In this document: positions 1 to 7,795 of the stretch, one piece after another
Layout of the letters: every line of letters starts with the position of its first letter
How positions within the stretch are numbered: the first letter of the stretch is position 1
Assembly: GCA_043779285.1 (NCBI GenBank)
Contig: JAYWEL010000012.1
Span: forward strand, 1-30,483
From: MGR-bin208 sp043779285
GTDB taxonomy: Bacteria; Bacteroidota; Bacteroidia; Chitinophagales; Chitinophagaceae
Length of the DNA: 30,483 bases
Reading direction: 5' to 3'
Made by a program: the position numbers and the translations under genes
Notes under the pieces: generated by a model
Databases searched by the model: none
What the model saw: only the letters and a program-made list of their open reading frames with translations
Told to the model about the DNA's origin: nothing

Positions 1-178
1 CAGCCGTATTGGTTTTGCCGGCCGGCCTTCAACTGAATAAAGTTTTGAAAAGGATTCTTCAAAAATATTCCAGTTGATCCTATTGGCTAAAATATACAAG
101 GGATGCTTGTGGCTCAGTTGTTCTTCAAAGCTGCTGTAAAAGCCAAGCTGAGATGGAGATTGTTTTTTTTGCTAACAT
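1..178 (-). pseudogene. IS5-type transposase, N-terminal fragment with frameshift or slippery start
   Basis: Read on the minus strand, this stretch gives a protein containing SFEEQLSHKHPLYILANRI followed by NWNIFEESFSKLYS and a GRPAKPIRL motif. This is the typical start of IS5/InsH-type transposases (DUF772 region), with the catalytic DDE core lying outside the window. The only ATG (178-176) is in another frame: it reads M-L-A-K-K and then enters a run of eight A (complement of 163-170). If the run had seven A, the ATG would be in frame with the whole domain. So this copy either has a one-base frameshift, a sequencing error, or uses slippage on the A run. The frame that encodes the domain has a stop just upstream of the run and no other good start codon. 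Confidence 0.65.
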
Positions 179-179
179 A

Positions 180-227
180 AATATCTGCAAGATGTATTAA
201 GCAAATCTCCATTTTCTTGCAGATATT
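180..227 (-). repeat. Inverted repeat hairpin in front of transposase start
   Basis: Bases 180-192 and 215-227 form a perfect 13-bp inverted repeat with a 22-base spacer. On the minus strand it ends one base before the transposase ATG at 178. A second perfect 9-bp inverted repeat (153-161 with 204-212) interleaves with it, so the two stems form a pseudoknot-like arrangement or compete. In the mRNA the first stem would cover the region where a ribosome binds. IS elements are known to use such hairpins to block translation from read-through transcripts; that role here is inferred. Confidence 0.6.
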
Positions 228-300
228 ATCAACTCATGTTATCCCCAAAGTATTGTCCAGTGTGGATTGTGTAGCTTTTTAAGGGATGACTATTTAGAGC

Positions 301-596
301 ACATTGAGGAAAAATTACAATTGCCGGATAATTTGCTCTGACCTCCTCTTTAAAAAAAACTTTGCCCCATGTACCATTTGTTTTTCATTATCCGAACCTC
401 TTTCTCCCGAACCGTGCAAAAAGAAAATGACCGGATATTTTTTTGTGCTGTTAAAATCCGGGGGCATTAAAATCCGGTAAGGCAAGGAATCCACACCGGT
501 TATCAACCATTTTTTCTGATACAGCGAAAAATCCTGTGCCTGCATCAACAAGCTTGATGTGAACAAAATAAACGTAAACAGGAATTTTATTTTCAT
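301..596 (-). pseudogene. Secreted alpha/beta hydrolase (esterase-like), truncated and frameshifted
   Basis: The gene starts at 596 with a signal peptide (MKIKFLFTFILFTSSLLMQA) and continues into the start of an alpha/beta hydrolase domain of the PHB-depolymerase/phospholipase type: a substrate segment PYRILMPPDF, then YPVIFFLHGSGERGSDN, the oxyanion-hole region of this family. In the ATG frame it runs out at a stop at 315 after 93 residues. Shifting frame by one base at the T/A runs near 349-359 restores family-like sequence (KEEVRANYPAIVIFPQC) until about 301, where the IS begins. The serine nucleophile and the rest of the fold are missing, so the product is dead. It overlaps the upstream GH3 gene by 4 bases (ATGA at 593-596) and was probably the last gene of the polysaccharide operon. 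The frameshift could be a sequencing error; the truncation by the IS is better supported. Confidence 0.7.
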
Positions 597-2872
597 TTTA
601 ATAAATTAAAGTCGGCTTCTTTTACATCCCTGCTGTTGGTGCCAATAAATACTTTAAAATCGCCCGGCTCTGCCACATATTTTAAATCGTTGTTATAAAA
701 TTTTAAATCTTTTATAGCAATCGTAAAATTCACTTCTTTTGATTCACCTTTCCGTATCATGATTTTCTGAAAACCTTTTAACTCTTTTACGGGCCGGGCA
801 ATGGAGCCAACCAGGTCCCTTATATACAACTGCACCACTTCTTCACCATCGTATTTCCCGGTATTGGTTACTGTAACCGTAGCTTTGATCTTACCCGTTG
901 TATTTAATGAAGCTGCGCTGAGCTTGATATCGCTGTAAGAAAATGAAGTATAACTTAATCCAAAACCAAATGGGATTAATGGACTGTTCTCAACATCCAG
1001 ATAATTGCTTCTGAATTTTTCAAATTTATCCGTAGGTTGAGGCCTACCGGTATTCAGATGATTGTAATACACCGGCACCTGCCCAACATTTCGTGGAAAA
1101 CTGTTTGTCAGTTTCCCAGAAGGATTGTAATTCCCGAACAAGACATCTGCAACAGCATTACCGGCTTCCTGTCCGGCATGATAAACATATAACAAAGCAT
1201 CCGCCTGATCCATTTCCCAATTGATTACCAGTGGCCTGCCCGCCATCACAACCAACATCAATGGCTTACCTGTTTTTTTCAGGGCCTCTATCAATAATCG
1301 CTGACTAACCGGAATCCGGATATCCGAACGGCTGGCAGATTCACCACTCATTTCAGATGCCTCACCAATCACGGCAACTATTACATCCGATTGATTGGCC
1401 ATGGTTACTGCTTCATCAATCATTTCCTGTGGGGAACGTTTATCTATTTCAATCCTTGTACCAAATACATTTATTTTTTTCGCAAAAACGGAATCATCAG
1501 ATATATTGGCACCTTTTGCATAATTGATTCTTACAGTATCGCCACACAGATTTTTAATGCCATCCATGACAGGAATTGCCAAATCACGGTTTCCCGAAAC
1601 CGCCCAGGTACCCAACATATTAGCTTTATTATTCGCCAATGGTCCAATCAATGCAATGGAACCTGCTTTTTTTAATGGGAGTGTCTGTTTTTCATTCTTC
1701 AGGAGCACAAAGGATTTTGCAGCAAATTCCCTTGCAGCTTGTTTCTTATCTTCTGACAATACTTCTTTCACTGCCCTTTCGTTATTGCAATATTTAAAAG
1801 GGTCTGCAAATAGTCCCAACTTATATTTTGCTTCCAGAATCCTTCTGCAGGCATCATCAATATCCTTTTGTGTCAGCTTGCCTTCGCCCAATGATTTTTT
1901 CAATGTGGTTAAAAACCCTTCCCCTACCATATCCATATCCAAACCGGCTTTCAGTGCCAAAGCAGATGCAGCTTGCAAATCCCCCATACCATGATCTATC
2001 ATTTCATTTACAGAAGTATAGTCCGATACAACCATACCCTTAAATCCCCATTGCTTCCGCAGCAAATCGGTTAATAACCATTTATTCCCCGTTGCCGGAA
2101 TATTATCAATGGTATTGAATGAGCTCATTACGGAGCCAACACCGGCATCTATGGCAGCTTTGTAAGGTGGCAAATAATCATTGTACATTTTAACCTTGCT
2201 CATATCCACCGTATTGTAATCCCTGCCTCCATCTGCAGCTCCATACAAGGCAAAATGCTTTACACAAGCCAGCAACGTATTGTCTTTACTTAAATCATTT
2301 CCCTGGTATCCCTTTACCATTGCCCTGGCTACTTGAGAACCCAAATAGGAATCTTCTCCTGAACCTTCGGCAATTCTTCCCCAACGTGGATCACGGGCAA
2401 TATCCACCATGGGTGAAAAGGCCCAGTTCAATCCATCGGCAGTGGCTTCATTAGCAGCAATTCTTGCACTACGTTCAATCATGGGCATATCCCAACTGCA
2501 GGAAAGGCCCAGCGGAATCGGGAAAGTTGTTTTGTAACCATGTATCACATCAGAACCAAACAGCAATGGAATTTTCAACCGGCTTGAGTTTACTGCAAGT
2601 TGCTGTGCTTGCCTTATTTTTTCTTCTCCTATTACTCCAAACAAACCTCCAACCTGTCCTTTGGATATTTTCTCTTCCACGCCTTTGCTCACCACGGCAC
2701 CGGTGGCAACGCCACCTCCAGGCGTTAATAGATTCAACTGGCCGATTTTTTCCTCCAGCGTCATTTTCGCCATCAGTGCATCTACATAGGTTTTCATCTT
2801 AACATCATTCGTTTGTTGCGATGCAACCTGTAATGATATCAATACAATAAATCCGAATAGTATTCTTTTCAT
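593..2872 (-). CDS. bglX: Glycoside hydrolase family 3 beta-glucosidase (BglX-like)
   Basis: This 759-residue protein has a signal peptide (about 1-18), a GH3 N-terminal barrel (about 25-350), a GH3 C-terminal domain (about 385-620) and a fibronectin-III-like domain at the end (about 670-745). The motif KHFALYGAADGGRDYN (205-220) is characteristic of BglX-type enzymes. The expected catalytic nucleophile is Asp284 in VVSDYTS, and Glu511 in SGESASRSDI is placed like the BglX acid/base. It should act in the periplasm and release glucose from the non-reducing end of beta-gluco-oligosaccharides. Its place after two GH144 genes suggests that sophoro-oligosaccharides (beta-1,2) are the substrate, as known for the GH3 enzyme beside a GH144 gene in Bacteroides thetaiotaomicron. 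It starts 12 bases after the SGNH gene and overlaps the broken hydrolase by 4 bases, so it is clearly in an operon. Substrate is inferred, family is secure. Confidence 0.93.
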   Translation of the reverse strand: MKRILFGFIVLISLQVASQQTNDVKMKTYVDALMAKMTLEEKIGQLNLLTPGGGVATGAVVSKGVEEKISKGQVGGLFGVIGEEKIRQAQQLAVNSSRLKIPLLFGSDVIHGYKTTFPIPLGLSCSWDMPMIERSARIAANEATADGLNWAFSPMVDIARDPRWGRIAEGSGEDSYLGSQVARAMVKGYQGNDLSKDNTLLACVKHFALYGAADGGRDYNTVDMSKVKMYNDYLPPYKAAIDAGVGSVMSSFNTIDNIPATGNKWLLTDLLRKQWGFKGMVVSDYTSVNEMIDHGMGDLQAASALALKAGLDMDMVGEGFLTTLKKSLGEGKLTQKDIDDACRRILEAKYKLGLFADPFKYCNNERAVKEVLSEDKKQAAREFAAKSFVLLKNEKQTLPLKKAGSIALIGPLANNKANMLGTWAVSGNRDLAIPVMDGIKNLCGDTVRINYAKGANISDDSVFAKKINVFGTRIEIDKRSPQEMIDEAVTMANQSDVIVAVIGEASEMSGESASRSDIRIPVSQRLLIEALKKTGKPLMLVVMAGRPLVINWEMDQADALLYVYHAGQEAGNAVADVLFGNYNPSGKLTNSFPRNVGQVPVYYNHLNTGRPQPTDKFEKFRSNYLDVENSPLIPFGFGLSYTSFSYSDIKLSAASLNTTGKIKATVTVTNTGKYDGEEVVQLYIRDLVGSIARPVKELKGFQKIMIRKGESKEVNFTIAIKDLKFYNNDLKYVAEPGDFKVFIGTNSRDVKEADFNLLK

Positions 2873-2884
2873 ATTTTCTCTTTT

Positions 2885-3550
2885 TTATTTTGCCAGATAT
2901 GGTTCTATTATTTTTTGCCAAATGGCATAGCCTTTTGCGTTCATATGCAAATTGTCCTTGATAAAAATATCAGGCAACGGTTTACCGTCTTCACCCAACA
3001 TGGCATTCCAGACATTTACAAAATTTGTTTGTTTTTGTTTATTCAAATATTCCCTGATCAATGCATTGGCCTTTACCATCCTGTCTTTCAATTGCCATCG
3101 GGCTACGGATGGCTTGATGGAAATAAAAACAACAGGCACTTCCGTCATTTTATTCCGTATCATTTCAAACAGGGTACCGAATCTGTCCCGAACTATCTCA
3201 CTTGTCACCGTATCTGAAATTCCAATATCATTTTCGCCGCAATAAATTACAATCTGCCTGGGCAGGTAAGGAAAAATGATTTCGTCTGCATAGCGTATCA
3301 CATCGGGAAGTGACGAACCGCCAAAGCCACGGTTGATGATGGTATGATCGGGAAAATCATCGTGTACATTTTTCCACATGGTGAAAGAGGAACTGCCTAC
3401 AAACAAAATGGCATTCTTAGCTGGAAATGAAATGGAGTACTGTTTTTTAAAAGCTGCAATTTCATTTGCAAAAGGCTGTGCTATTGCTGCAGAAATAAAC
3501 AACAAACAAAAAAGAACAAAACACAATATGTTCTTAAACAATCTTCTCAA
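2885..3550 (-). CDS. Secreted SGNH/GDSL-family hydrolase (probable esterase)
   Basis: The 221-residue protein begins with a signal peptide (cleavage near AAIAQ, residue 25). SGNH blocks are visible: block I FVGSSSF with Ser54 as likely nucleophile (the usual GDS is GSS here), block II RGFGGSS (Gly near 78), block III YCGENDI with Asn107, and block V DNLHMN with Asp199 and His202. This matches the PAF-acetylhydrolase/lysophospholipase-L1-like subgroup. The start is TTG (3550-3548): a stop two codons upstream closes the frame and no ATG occurs before the nucleophile block, so TTG is the only start that keeps the signal peptide. It lies between GH144 and GH3 genes, with gaps of 27 and 12 bases. 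Natural cyclic beta-1,2-glucans carry succinyl and other ester groups, so removal of such groups is an attractive but unproven role. Confidence 0.82.
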   Translation of the reverse strand: MRRLFKNILCFVLFCLLFISAAIAQPFANEIAAFKKQYSISFPAKNAILFVGSSSFTMWKNVHDDFPDHTIINRGFGGSSLPDVIRYADEIIFPYLPRQIVIYCGENDIGISDTVTSEIVRDRFGTLFEMIRNKMTEVPVVFISIKPSVARWQLKDRMVKANALIREYLNKQKQTNFVNVWNAMLGEDGKPLPDIFIKDNLHMNAKGYAIWQKIIEPYLAK

Positions 3551-3577
3551 CTTTTAAAATTTCATCATTAATAAAAA

Positions 3578-4942
3578 TTATTTTTTCAACCAAGGACTAT
3601 CAAAGTTCAACTTTTTTAATCCTTGTTTTATTTCCGGGCAACTCATAAATAATTTCCACAACAGGCCTGTTCGATAATTTTCCATCATCACAACGATCGG
3701 ACCCTGGTCAATGGCCAGGTACCTGGGAGTATACCAGTCGGCCGTTTCACTGAATGCATCATAAAAGCCATATTCTCCCCAAACTTTATCTTTCATTCGC
3801 CGATCGGCGAACCAATGCTTCATGGCCGCCATTGATTGGTTCGGTATATAAGGAAAAGAGGATAATGCTGCTGTTGGAGCAATCACCCCAAGATCCCTTT
3901 TTTCATCGGGGGCATGACCAGCATATCCTTTCATGGAGTAACTGGACGTTAATCCCCAGCTATTTGGTCCATAACCAATAAAATTTTTGGGGTTATCAAC
4001 ACACCATTGATAGTTAATTAACGCCTGTGTTGTATTTTCTTTCCAGTAATCTGCGTATTGATCTTTTAATCCTCTCGGGTCTAATCCAAGATAAGAGTAA
4101 TGCGACCAAAATAACGGACCTCCATTGACTGCATCACCTTGATGGTGCATTTGTAATTTATAACCCGCATAAGATGGTGGATTGTTTTTAATCTTTCCAT
4201 TTTCTGCCCAACCTTCATGGTACACTTCGGCAGGTACTCCATGCGTGGGTGATGAAGCAGCCAGAACATACATGATCAGGCATTCGTTATACCCACGTAC
4301 AGCAAAATTCATAACCCATCCGTTGTTCGGACTCCAATGCCAGTACAAAACATTTTTCCCATTACGATACCAGTTAAACTCCACTTCTTTCCAAAGCTTA
4401 TCCACCCGAGCCGCAATTTCCTTTTCCCGTTTATTTCCATTTTGAAAATACTGACGTACACAAAGCAAACCCTGGATCATAAAAGATGTCTCCACCAGAT
4501 CACCGCCATCATCATTTTTGCTGAACGGTTTTACCTTTCCGGTTTCTCCCTGCCACCAATGTGGCCAGGCTCCGTGAAAACGGTCAGCCGTTTCCAGAAA
4601 ATGTACAATTTTTTCAAACCGTTCAACGCCTTGCTCCCTTGTAATAAATCCTCTTTCTATACCAACAAGGATAGCCATGACGCCAAAGCCACCCCCACCA
4701 CTGGTTACAGTGTTTTTATCATTTTGCGGATAAATATTATCGGAATGAAATCGTTCTCTTGCCAAGCCACTTACTGGTTCTGCACCATCCCAGAAGTATT
4801 GAAAAGTTTGTTGTTGTACTTTATCGAAAATTGCTTTTTCTTCTGCACTTAAATTGAAAGTGGAAGGTGTATGTAATTGTTGGGTTTTACAGGAAGCCGT
4901 GAAAAAGATAAACAATAAAAAAAAAATCTTACCTGCTTTCAT
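3578..4942 (-). CDS. GH144 beta-1,2-glucanase-like lipoprotein (glucoamylase-like domain)
   Basis: This 454-residue protein has a lipoprotein signal with Cys18 (TASC) followed by a single (alpha/alpha)6-type domain from about residue 30 to the end. It belongs to the glucoamylase-like family that includes GH144, whose founding member is an endo-beta-1,2-glucanase from Chitinophaga pinensis. Conserved acidic positions are the pair Asp148 and Glu151 in GGDLVETSF and Glu220 in RGYNECLIMY, which correspond in spacing to acidic residues studied in that enzyme (from memory). It has no extra N-terminal domain, unlike its neighbour, so I predict it is the endo-acting, chain-cutting enzyme. It is expected to be anchored in a membrane, probably the outer one. 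It lies 8 bases after the upstream GH144 gene, in the same transcript. Family is secure; endo action is inferred. Confidence 0.85.
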   Translation of the reverse strand: MKAGKIFFLLFIFFTASCKTQQLHTPSTFNLSAEEKAIFDKVQQQTFQYFWDGAEPVSGLARERFHSDNIYPQNDKNTVTSGGGGFGVMAILVGIERGFITREQGVERFEKIVHFLETADRFHGAWPHWWQGETGKVKPFSKNDDGGDLVETSFMIQGLLCVRQYFQNGNKREKEIAARVDKLWKEVEFNWYRNGKNVLYWHWSPNNGWVMNFAVRGYNECLIMYVLAASSPTHGVPAEVYHEGWAENGKIKNNPPSYAGYKLQMHHQGDAVNGGPLFWSHYSYLGLDPRGLKDQYADYWKENTTQALINYQWCVDNPKNFIGYGPNSWGLTSSYSMKGYAGHAPDEKRDLGVIAPTAALSSFPYIPNQSMAAMKHWFADRRMKDKVWGEYGFYDAFSETADWYTPRYLAIDQGPIVVMMENYRTGLLWKLFMSCPEIKQGLKKLNFDSPWLKK

Positions 4943-4950
4943 AAATTATA

Positions 4951-6633
4951 TTATAGATAAGGTGCGGTGAATCCCAGTCTGCGCATTCCGTTCTTTACTT
5001 CCGGGCAACTGGTAAATAAATTCCATAACAATCCACTCCGGTGATTTTCTATCATCACAATAATAGGTCCCTGGTCTATCGCCAGCGTAGAATTGGCAAA
5101 CCAAAGATCTTTTAAACTAAATGCGTCATAAAAACCGTAAGTTCCCCATAACTTGTCGCCCAATTTATAATAAAAGAATTTCAATGCGTTCATTGACTCT
5201 ATTGGAGTATAAGGGAAAGAGGAGAGAGCAGCCGTTGGTGTAATTACCCCCCTATCATTATTGGGTTCATTGGCCGCATATCCTGTTGGAATATCGCTTG
5301 CAGTAAGTCCCCAACTTAAATTACTATAACCAAAATAACCTCTCGGATTGGCTTTACAATATTCATAGTTGATTTTAGTATGATTTGTTGTCTGTGTTTG
5401 ATAATTGGCATACGCATCTGACAATCCATTTGGATTAATCCCTAAAAAAGAATAATGAGAAAAAAACAACGGGCCACCATTAGTAGGCCCCAATGGCAAC
5501 TGAAAACCATAGTAAGTATTATTATTCCGGATGCTTCCATTATTAGCCCACCCATTATCATATACTATTTTTGGAATGGAATCGGTAAGAGATGAAGAAG
5601 CAAGGAGATAAACGATAAGTGCTTCATTCCAACCTCTGATCTGTTGATTAATAACCCAATTAAAATTGGGGCTCCAGTGCCAGTATAAAACGTTCTGGTT
5701 ATTTTGCCGGAACCAGTTCCATTCCACTCCATTCCAGATAGTATTGATCTTTGTACGTAATTCTGTTTCCACTGCATCCGCACTGCTGAAATATTGACGG
5801 GCCGTCAACAATCCATTTATTAAAAAAGAAGTTTCTACCAGATCGGCCCCATTATCATTACTGCTGAATGGTATGGTGGCACCGGTTGCTCCATTTACCC
5901 AATGAGCAAAGGCACCATGATAACGGGTGCAATTATTTAATAAGAAGTTGGTGATCTTTAAAATGCGGTCACGGCCTTCTGTTCTTGTGATGAAATTTCT
6001 GTTTACTGCGGCTACGATGGACATGATGCCAAATCCAGTACCGCCTGTTGTAACTACATCCCCACTTGAATTTCGTTCCCTTGCCATGCCGCTAACAGGA
6101 TGGCCAAATTCCCAAAAGTACCGGAACGTTCTTCGTTGTACAGTATCCAGCAACTGGTTATCAGTAAGAATTGGAAATTTATCAGATGAGTCTATTGATG
6201 TTATAAATTCAATATTAATGGCTGTAGCCAACAATCCTTTTTTTGAAGACTGCAAATTAACTGAGGCCCTGAGAAAATAACGGGTTAAATTTTTTAATGC
6301 TGATTTGGGTACAATAACTATTACACTGTCATTTTTTTCGTAAGTATAATTTACCACCAAAGAAATTACTCCGTTTTCATTTAATGAAATATTGGCTGCC
6401 ACACTTTGCTTATCTACGGCATTGTTAAAAGCAAATTTTAAAACAGGGTTAATTTTTATATCGTAGTAAACAGCGGTGGATGGTTTATTATCTACCTGTA
6501 CGGCTATCAATTGCAGGGAATCTGGTACAGGAGGGCCTGCATCTTTTTTTTTGCAGCCAAAGCTTAGTATAAGAACGATTAATATGAAATAAATTTTTCT
6601 AACCAAATCTTTATAATTGAAAAAACGAATCAT
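4951..6633 (-). CDS. GH144-type lipoprotein with N-terminal Ig-like domain
   Basis: The 560-residue protein has a lipoprotein signal (Cys27 in SFGCKKKD), an N-terminal Ig-like (Big_5/SbsA-like) domain at about 38-147 and a GH144-type catalytic domain at about 155-560. The same acidic positions as in its neighbour are present: Asp264 and Glu267 in GADLVETSF and Glu337 in RGWNEALIVY. The two proteins share long conserved stretches (TFRYFWE, LYWHWSPN, GPLFFSHYSFLGI, YGFYDAFS), so they are paralogues. A characterised GH144 enzyme from Parabacteroides distasonis is exo-acting and releases sophorose; the extra domain here could point to a similar division of labour, but this is inference. It is the first gene after the terminator-like hairpin at 6688-6717 and heads the enzyme part of the operon. 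Confidence 0.85.
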   Translation of the reverse strand: MIRFFNYKDLVRKIYFILIVLILSFGCKKKDAGPPVPDSLQLIAVQVDNKPSTAVYYDIKINPVLKFAFNNAVDKQSVAANISLNENGVISLVVNYTYEKNDSVIVIVPKSALKNLTRYFLRASVNLQSSKKGLLATAINIEFITSIDSSDKFPILTDNQLLDTVQRRTFRYFWEFGHPVSGMARERNSSGDVVTTGGTGFGIMSIVAAVNRNFITRTEGRDRILKITNFLLNNCTRYHGAFAHWVNGATGATIPFSSNDNGADLVETSFLINGLLTARQYFSSADAVETELRTKINTIWNGVEWNWFRQNNQNVLYWHWSPNFNWVINQQIRGWNEALIVYLLASSSLTDSIPKIVYDNGWANNGSIRNNNTYYGFQLPLGPTNGGPLFFSHYSFLGINPNGLSDAYANYQTQTTNHTKINYEYCKANPRGYFGYSNLSWGLTASDIPTGYAANEPNNDRGVITPTAALSSFPYTPIESMNALKFFYYKLGDKLWGTYGFYDAFSLKDLWFANSTLAIDQGPIIVMIENHRSGLLWNLFTSCPEVKNGMRRLGFTAPYL

Positions 6634-6687
6634 AAATTTATTCTGTAACTATTTAAAAAAAATAAAACCAAATTATCTATTGAAAGT

Positions 6688-6717
6688 AAAAAACGGGGCT
6701 GTTTTTCAAGCCCCGTT
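6688..6717 (-). terminator. Rho-independent terminator or attenuator inside the glucan locus
   Basis: A perfect 9-bp GC-rich stem (6692-6700 with 6709-6717, arms AACGGGGCT/AGCCCCGTT) with an 8-base loop is followed on the minus strand by a run of T. It lies 16 bases after the stop of the LamG gene and before the GH144 genes. It would end most transcripts from the susC promoter and let only part read through, giving more transport proteins than enzymes. Stem and T run are seen; partial read-through is inferred because no strong promoter is evident before the GH144 gene. Confidence 0.85.
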
Positions 6718-6733
6718 GAAAATAATTCAGGAA

Positions 6734-7660
6734 TTACCTGCCTGCAAGCTCCAATTGATATAAGGCATTAATCTCAGCATCCGATAAGGCTTTATTATAG
6801 AATCTTGTCTCATCAATATTACCTCTGAATAAACCCTGGAATCCCTGGAGAGCAGACAAAGGGAAACCATTTGTAGTATTAGGATATCCTCCGAATAGTA
6901 CCTGTGTACTTGTTCCCGCAGGTAAAGTCATTGCACCAAACCCAATTCCCCCAGCCTCCCTGAACCTGAAGTTATTGTTTGACACCCGTATCCCATTTGC
7001 ATAAAAATCAATAAAGGAACCTGCACCATCCCATCTTGCTACAACATGTACCCATTTATTAGCCCCTTTTACTGTTTTAAAATCAGTTTCTCTAACACCA
7101 TAATCATTGATATTATCTCCTTTCAGTAAAGCAGCACCTTTAGTAGTTGCAATATTAGTTTTAAGCACTAAGGTGTCATTATAAGTTACCGGTCGGCCAT
7201 TTTCCAAAGACAACAGTATCGGACCGTCATTCCAATCTGTTTGTTTAGCGGCTCCCAATGTTAAAGCAAATGCACCTGTTGGGCGGGTGCCGGTGCCTTG
7301 GTTTTGAGTGAAAATCCAGGTACTTACTGAGAAACTTCCAATATCTGAATTCAAAGCAGCAATCGTAGGATATAAGATATAACCACTATCTAACTTTACT
7401 GCCTGACCTTTTATACCAGTTAAAAAAGTTGCCCTTAAGTTTGTAGTAGCGGCAGTTGAAGAAATACGTTCGTTCAGAGTACCATCAAAACTCCAATGAG
7501 CTTTCAGATTGGTAGACGCTACTTCATTTGAATTATTATACCCTCCGATTGATGGAAGGGGCACATCTTTGTTTTTGTTGCAATTACCGGCAACAAGCAC
7601 GGAAAAAATTCCTCCTGCTATGAGAAATTGAAGAATCGGTTTAATTGTTCTTTTTTGCAT
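6734..7660 (-). CDS. LamG/concanavalin-like lectin-domain lipoprotein (surface glycan-binding candidate)
   Basis: The 308-residue protein has a signal peptide ending at Cys27 (VAGNC), which marks it as a lipoprotein, and one LamG-like jelly-roll domain from about residue 50 to 305. Typical LamG features are AHWSFDGTLNE at the start, GSFSVSTWIFTQ in the middle, WVHVVARWDGAGSFIDFYANG, and the closing FRGNIDETRFYNKALSDAEI. It sits directly after susD (135-base gap), the usual place for a surface glycan-binding protein. A role in binding the glucan at the cell surface is inferred from position and fold. No catalytic residues are recognised, though some jelly-roll proteins are enzymes. Confidence 0.8.
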   Translation of the reverse strand: MQKRTIKPILQFLIAGGIFSVLVAGNCNKNKDVPLPSIGGYNNSNEVASTNLKAHWSFDGTLNERISSTAATTNLRATFLTGIKGQAVKLDSGYILYPTIAALNSDIGSFSVSTWIFTQNQGTGTRPTGAFALTLGAAKQTDWNDGPILLSLENGRPVTYNDTLVLKTNIATTKGAALLKGDNINDYGVRETDFKTVKGANKWVHVVARWDGAGSFIDFYANGIRVSNNNFRFREAGGIGFGAMTLPAGTSTQVLFGGYPNTTNGFPLSALQGFQGLFRGNIDETRFYNKALSDAEINALYQLELAGR

Positions 7661-7795
7661 TTTATTTAATTTTAAGTTTTCGAAAATATAGAAATGACCA
7701 TAAGTTGTTGATTATATTTCAGGTAGGTCGCCCCGTATATGTGTAATCAAATTGTTTTTCATTGCTGTTGCCTGAAATTTTTTACTCTATTTTAA

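Larger units (their letters stand above)
1..300 (-). mobile_element. IS5-type insertion sequence, 5' end only
   Basis: The minus strand encodes the N-terminal part of an IS5-type transposase, and the element continues beyond the left window edge. The right boundary is inferred: at position 301 the neighbouring hydrolase gene stops matching its family just after the residues FPQC, so the element probably begins within a few bases of 300. The other terminal repeat and the target duplication are outside the window. Upstream of the transposase start lies a strong inverted repeat (180-192 with 215-227). Family is inferred from the protein; the exact IS name is not known. Confidence 0.65.

Noticed and set aside
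1231..1240. GC-rich stretch resembling the palindromic inserts in the GH3 gene
   Set aside because: It encodes the conserved MAGRPL motif of GH3 and has no matching arm.
3795..3810. Perfect 16-bp palindrome TTCGCCGATCGGCGAA inside a GH144 gene
   Set aside because: It encodes ordinary residues (FADRR) of the protein, has no sign of insertion and one such palindrome in 30 kb can occur by chance.
4337..4852. Open frame of 171 codons antisense to the first GH144 gene
   Set aside because: It lacks any family feature and lies fully within a well-supported gene; the same holds for other antisense frames in GH3, SusC and etf genes.
5794..5808. Inverted repeat TTGACGG-G-CCGTCAA in the second GH144 gene
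   Set aside because: It codes for native sequence (LLTARQYF) also seen in the paralogue; not an insert.
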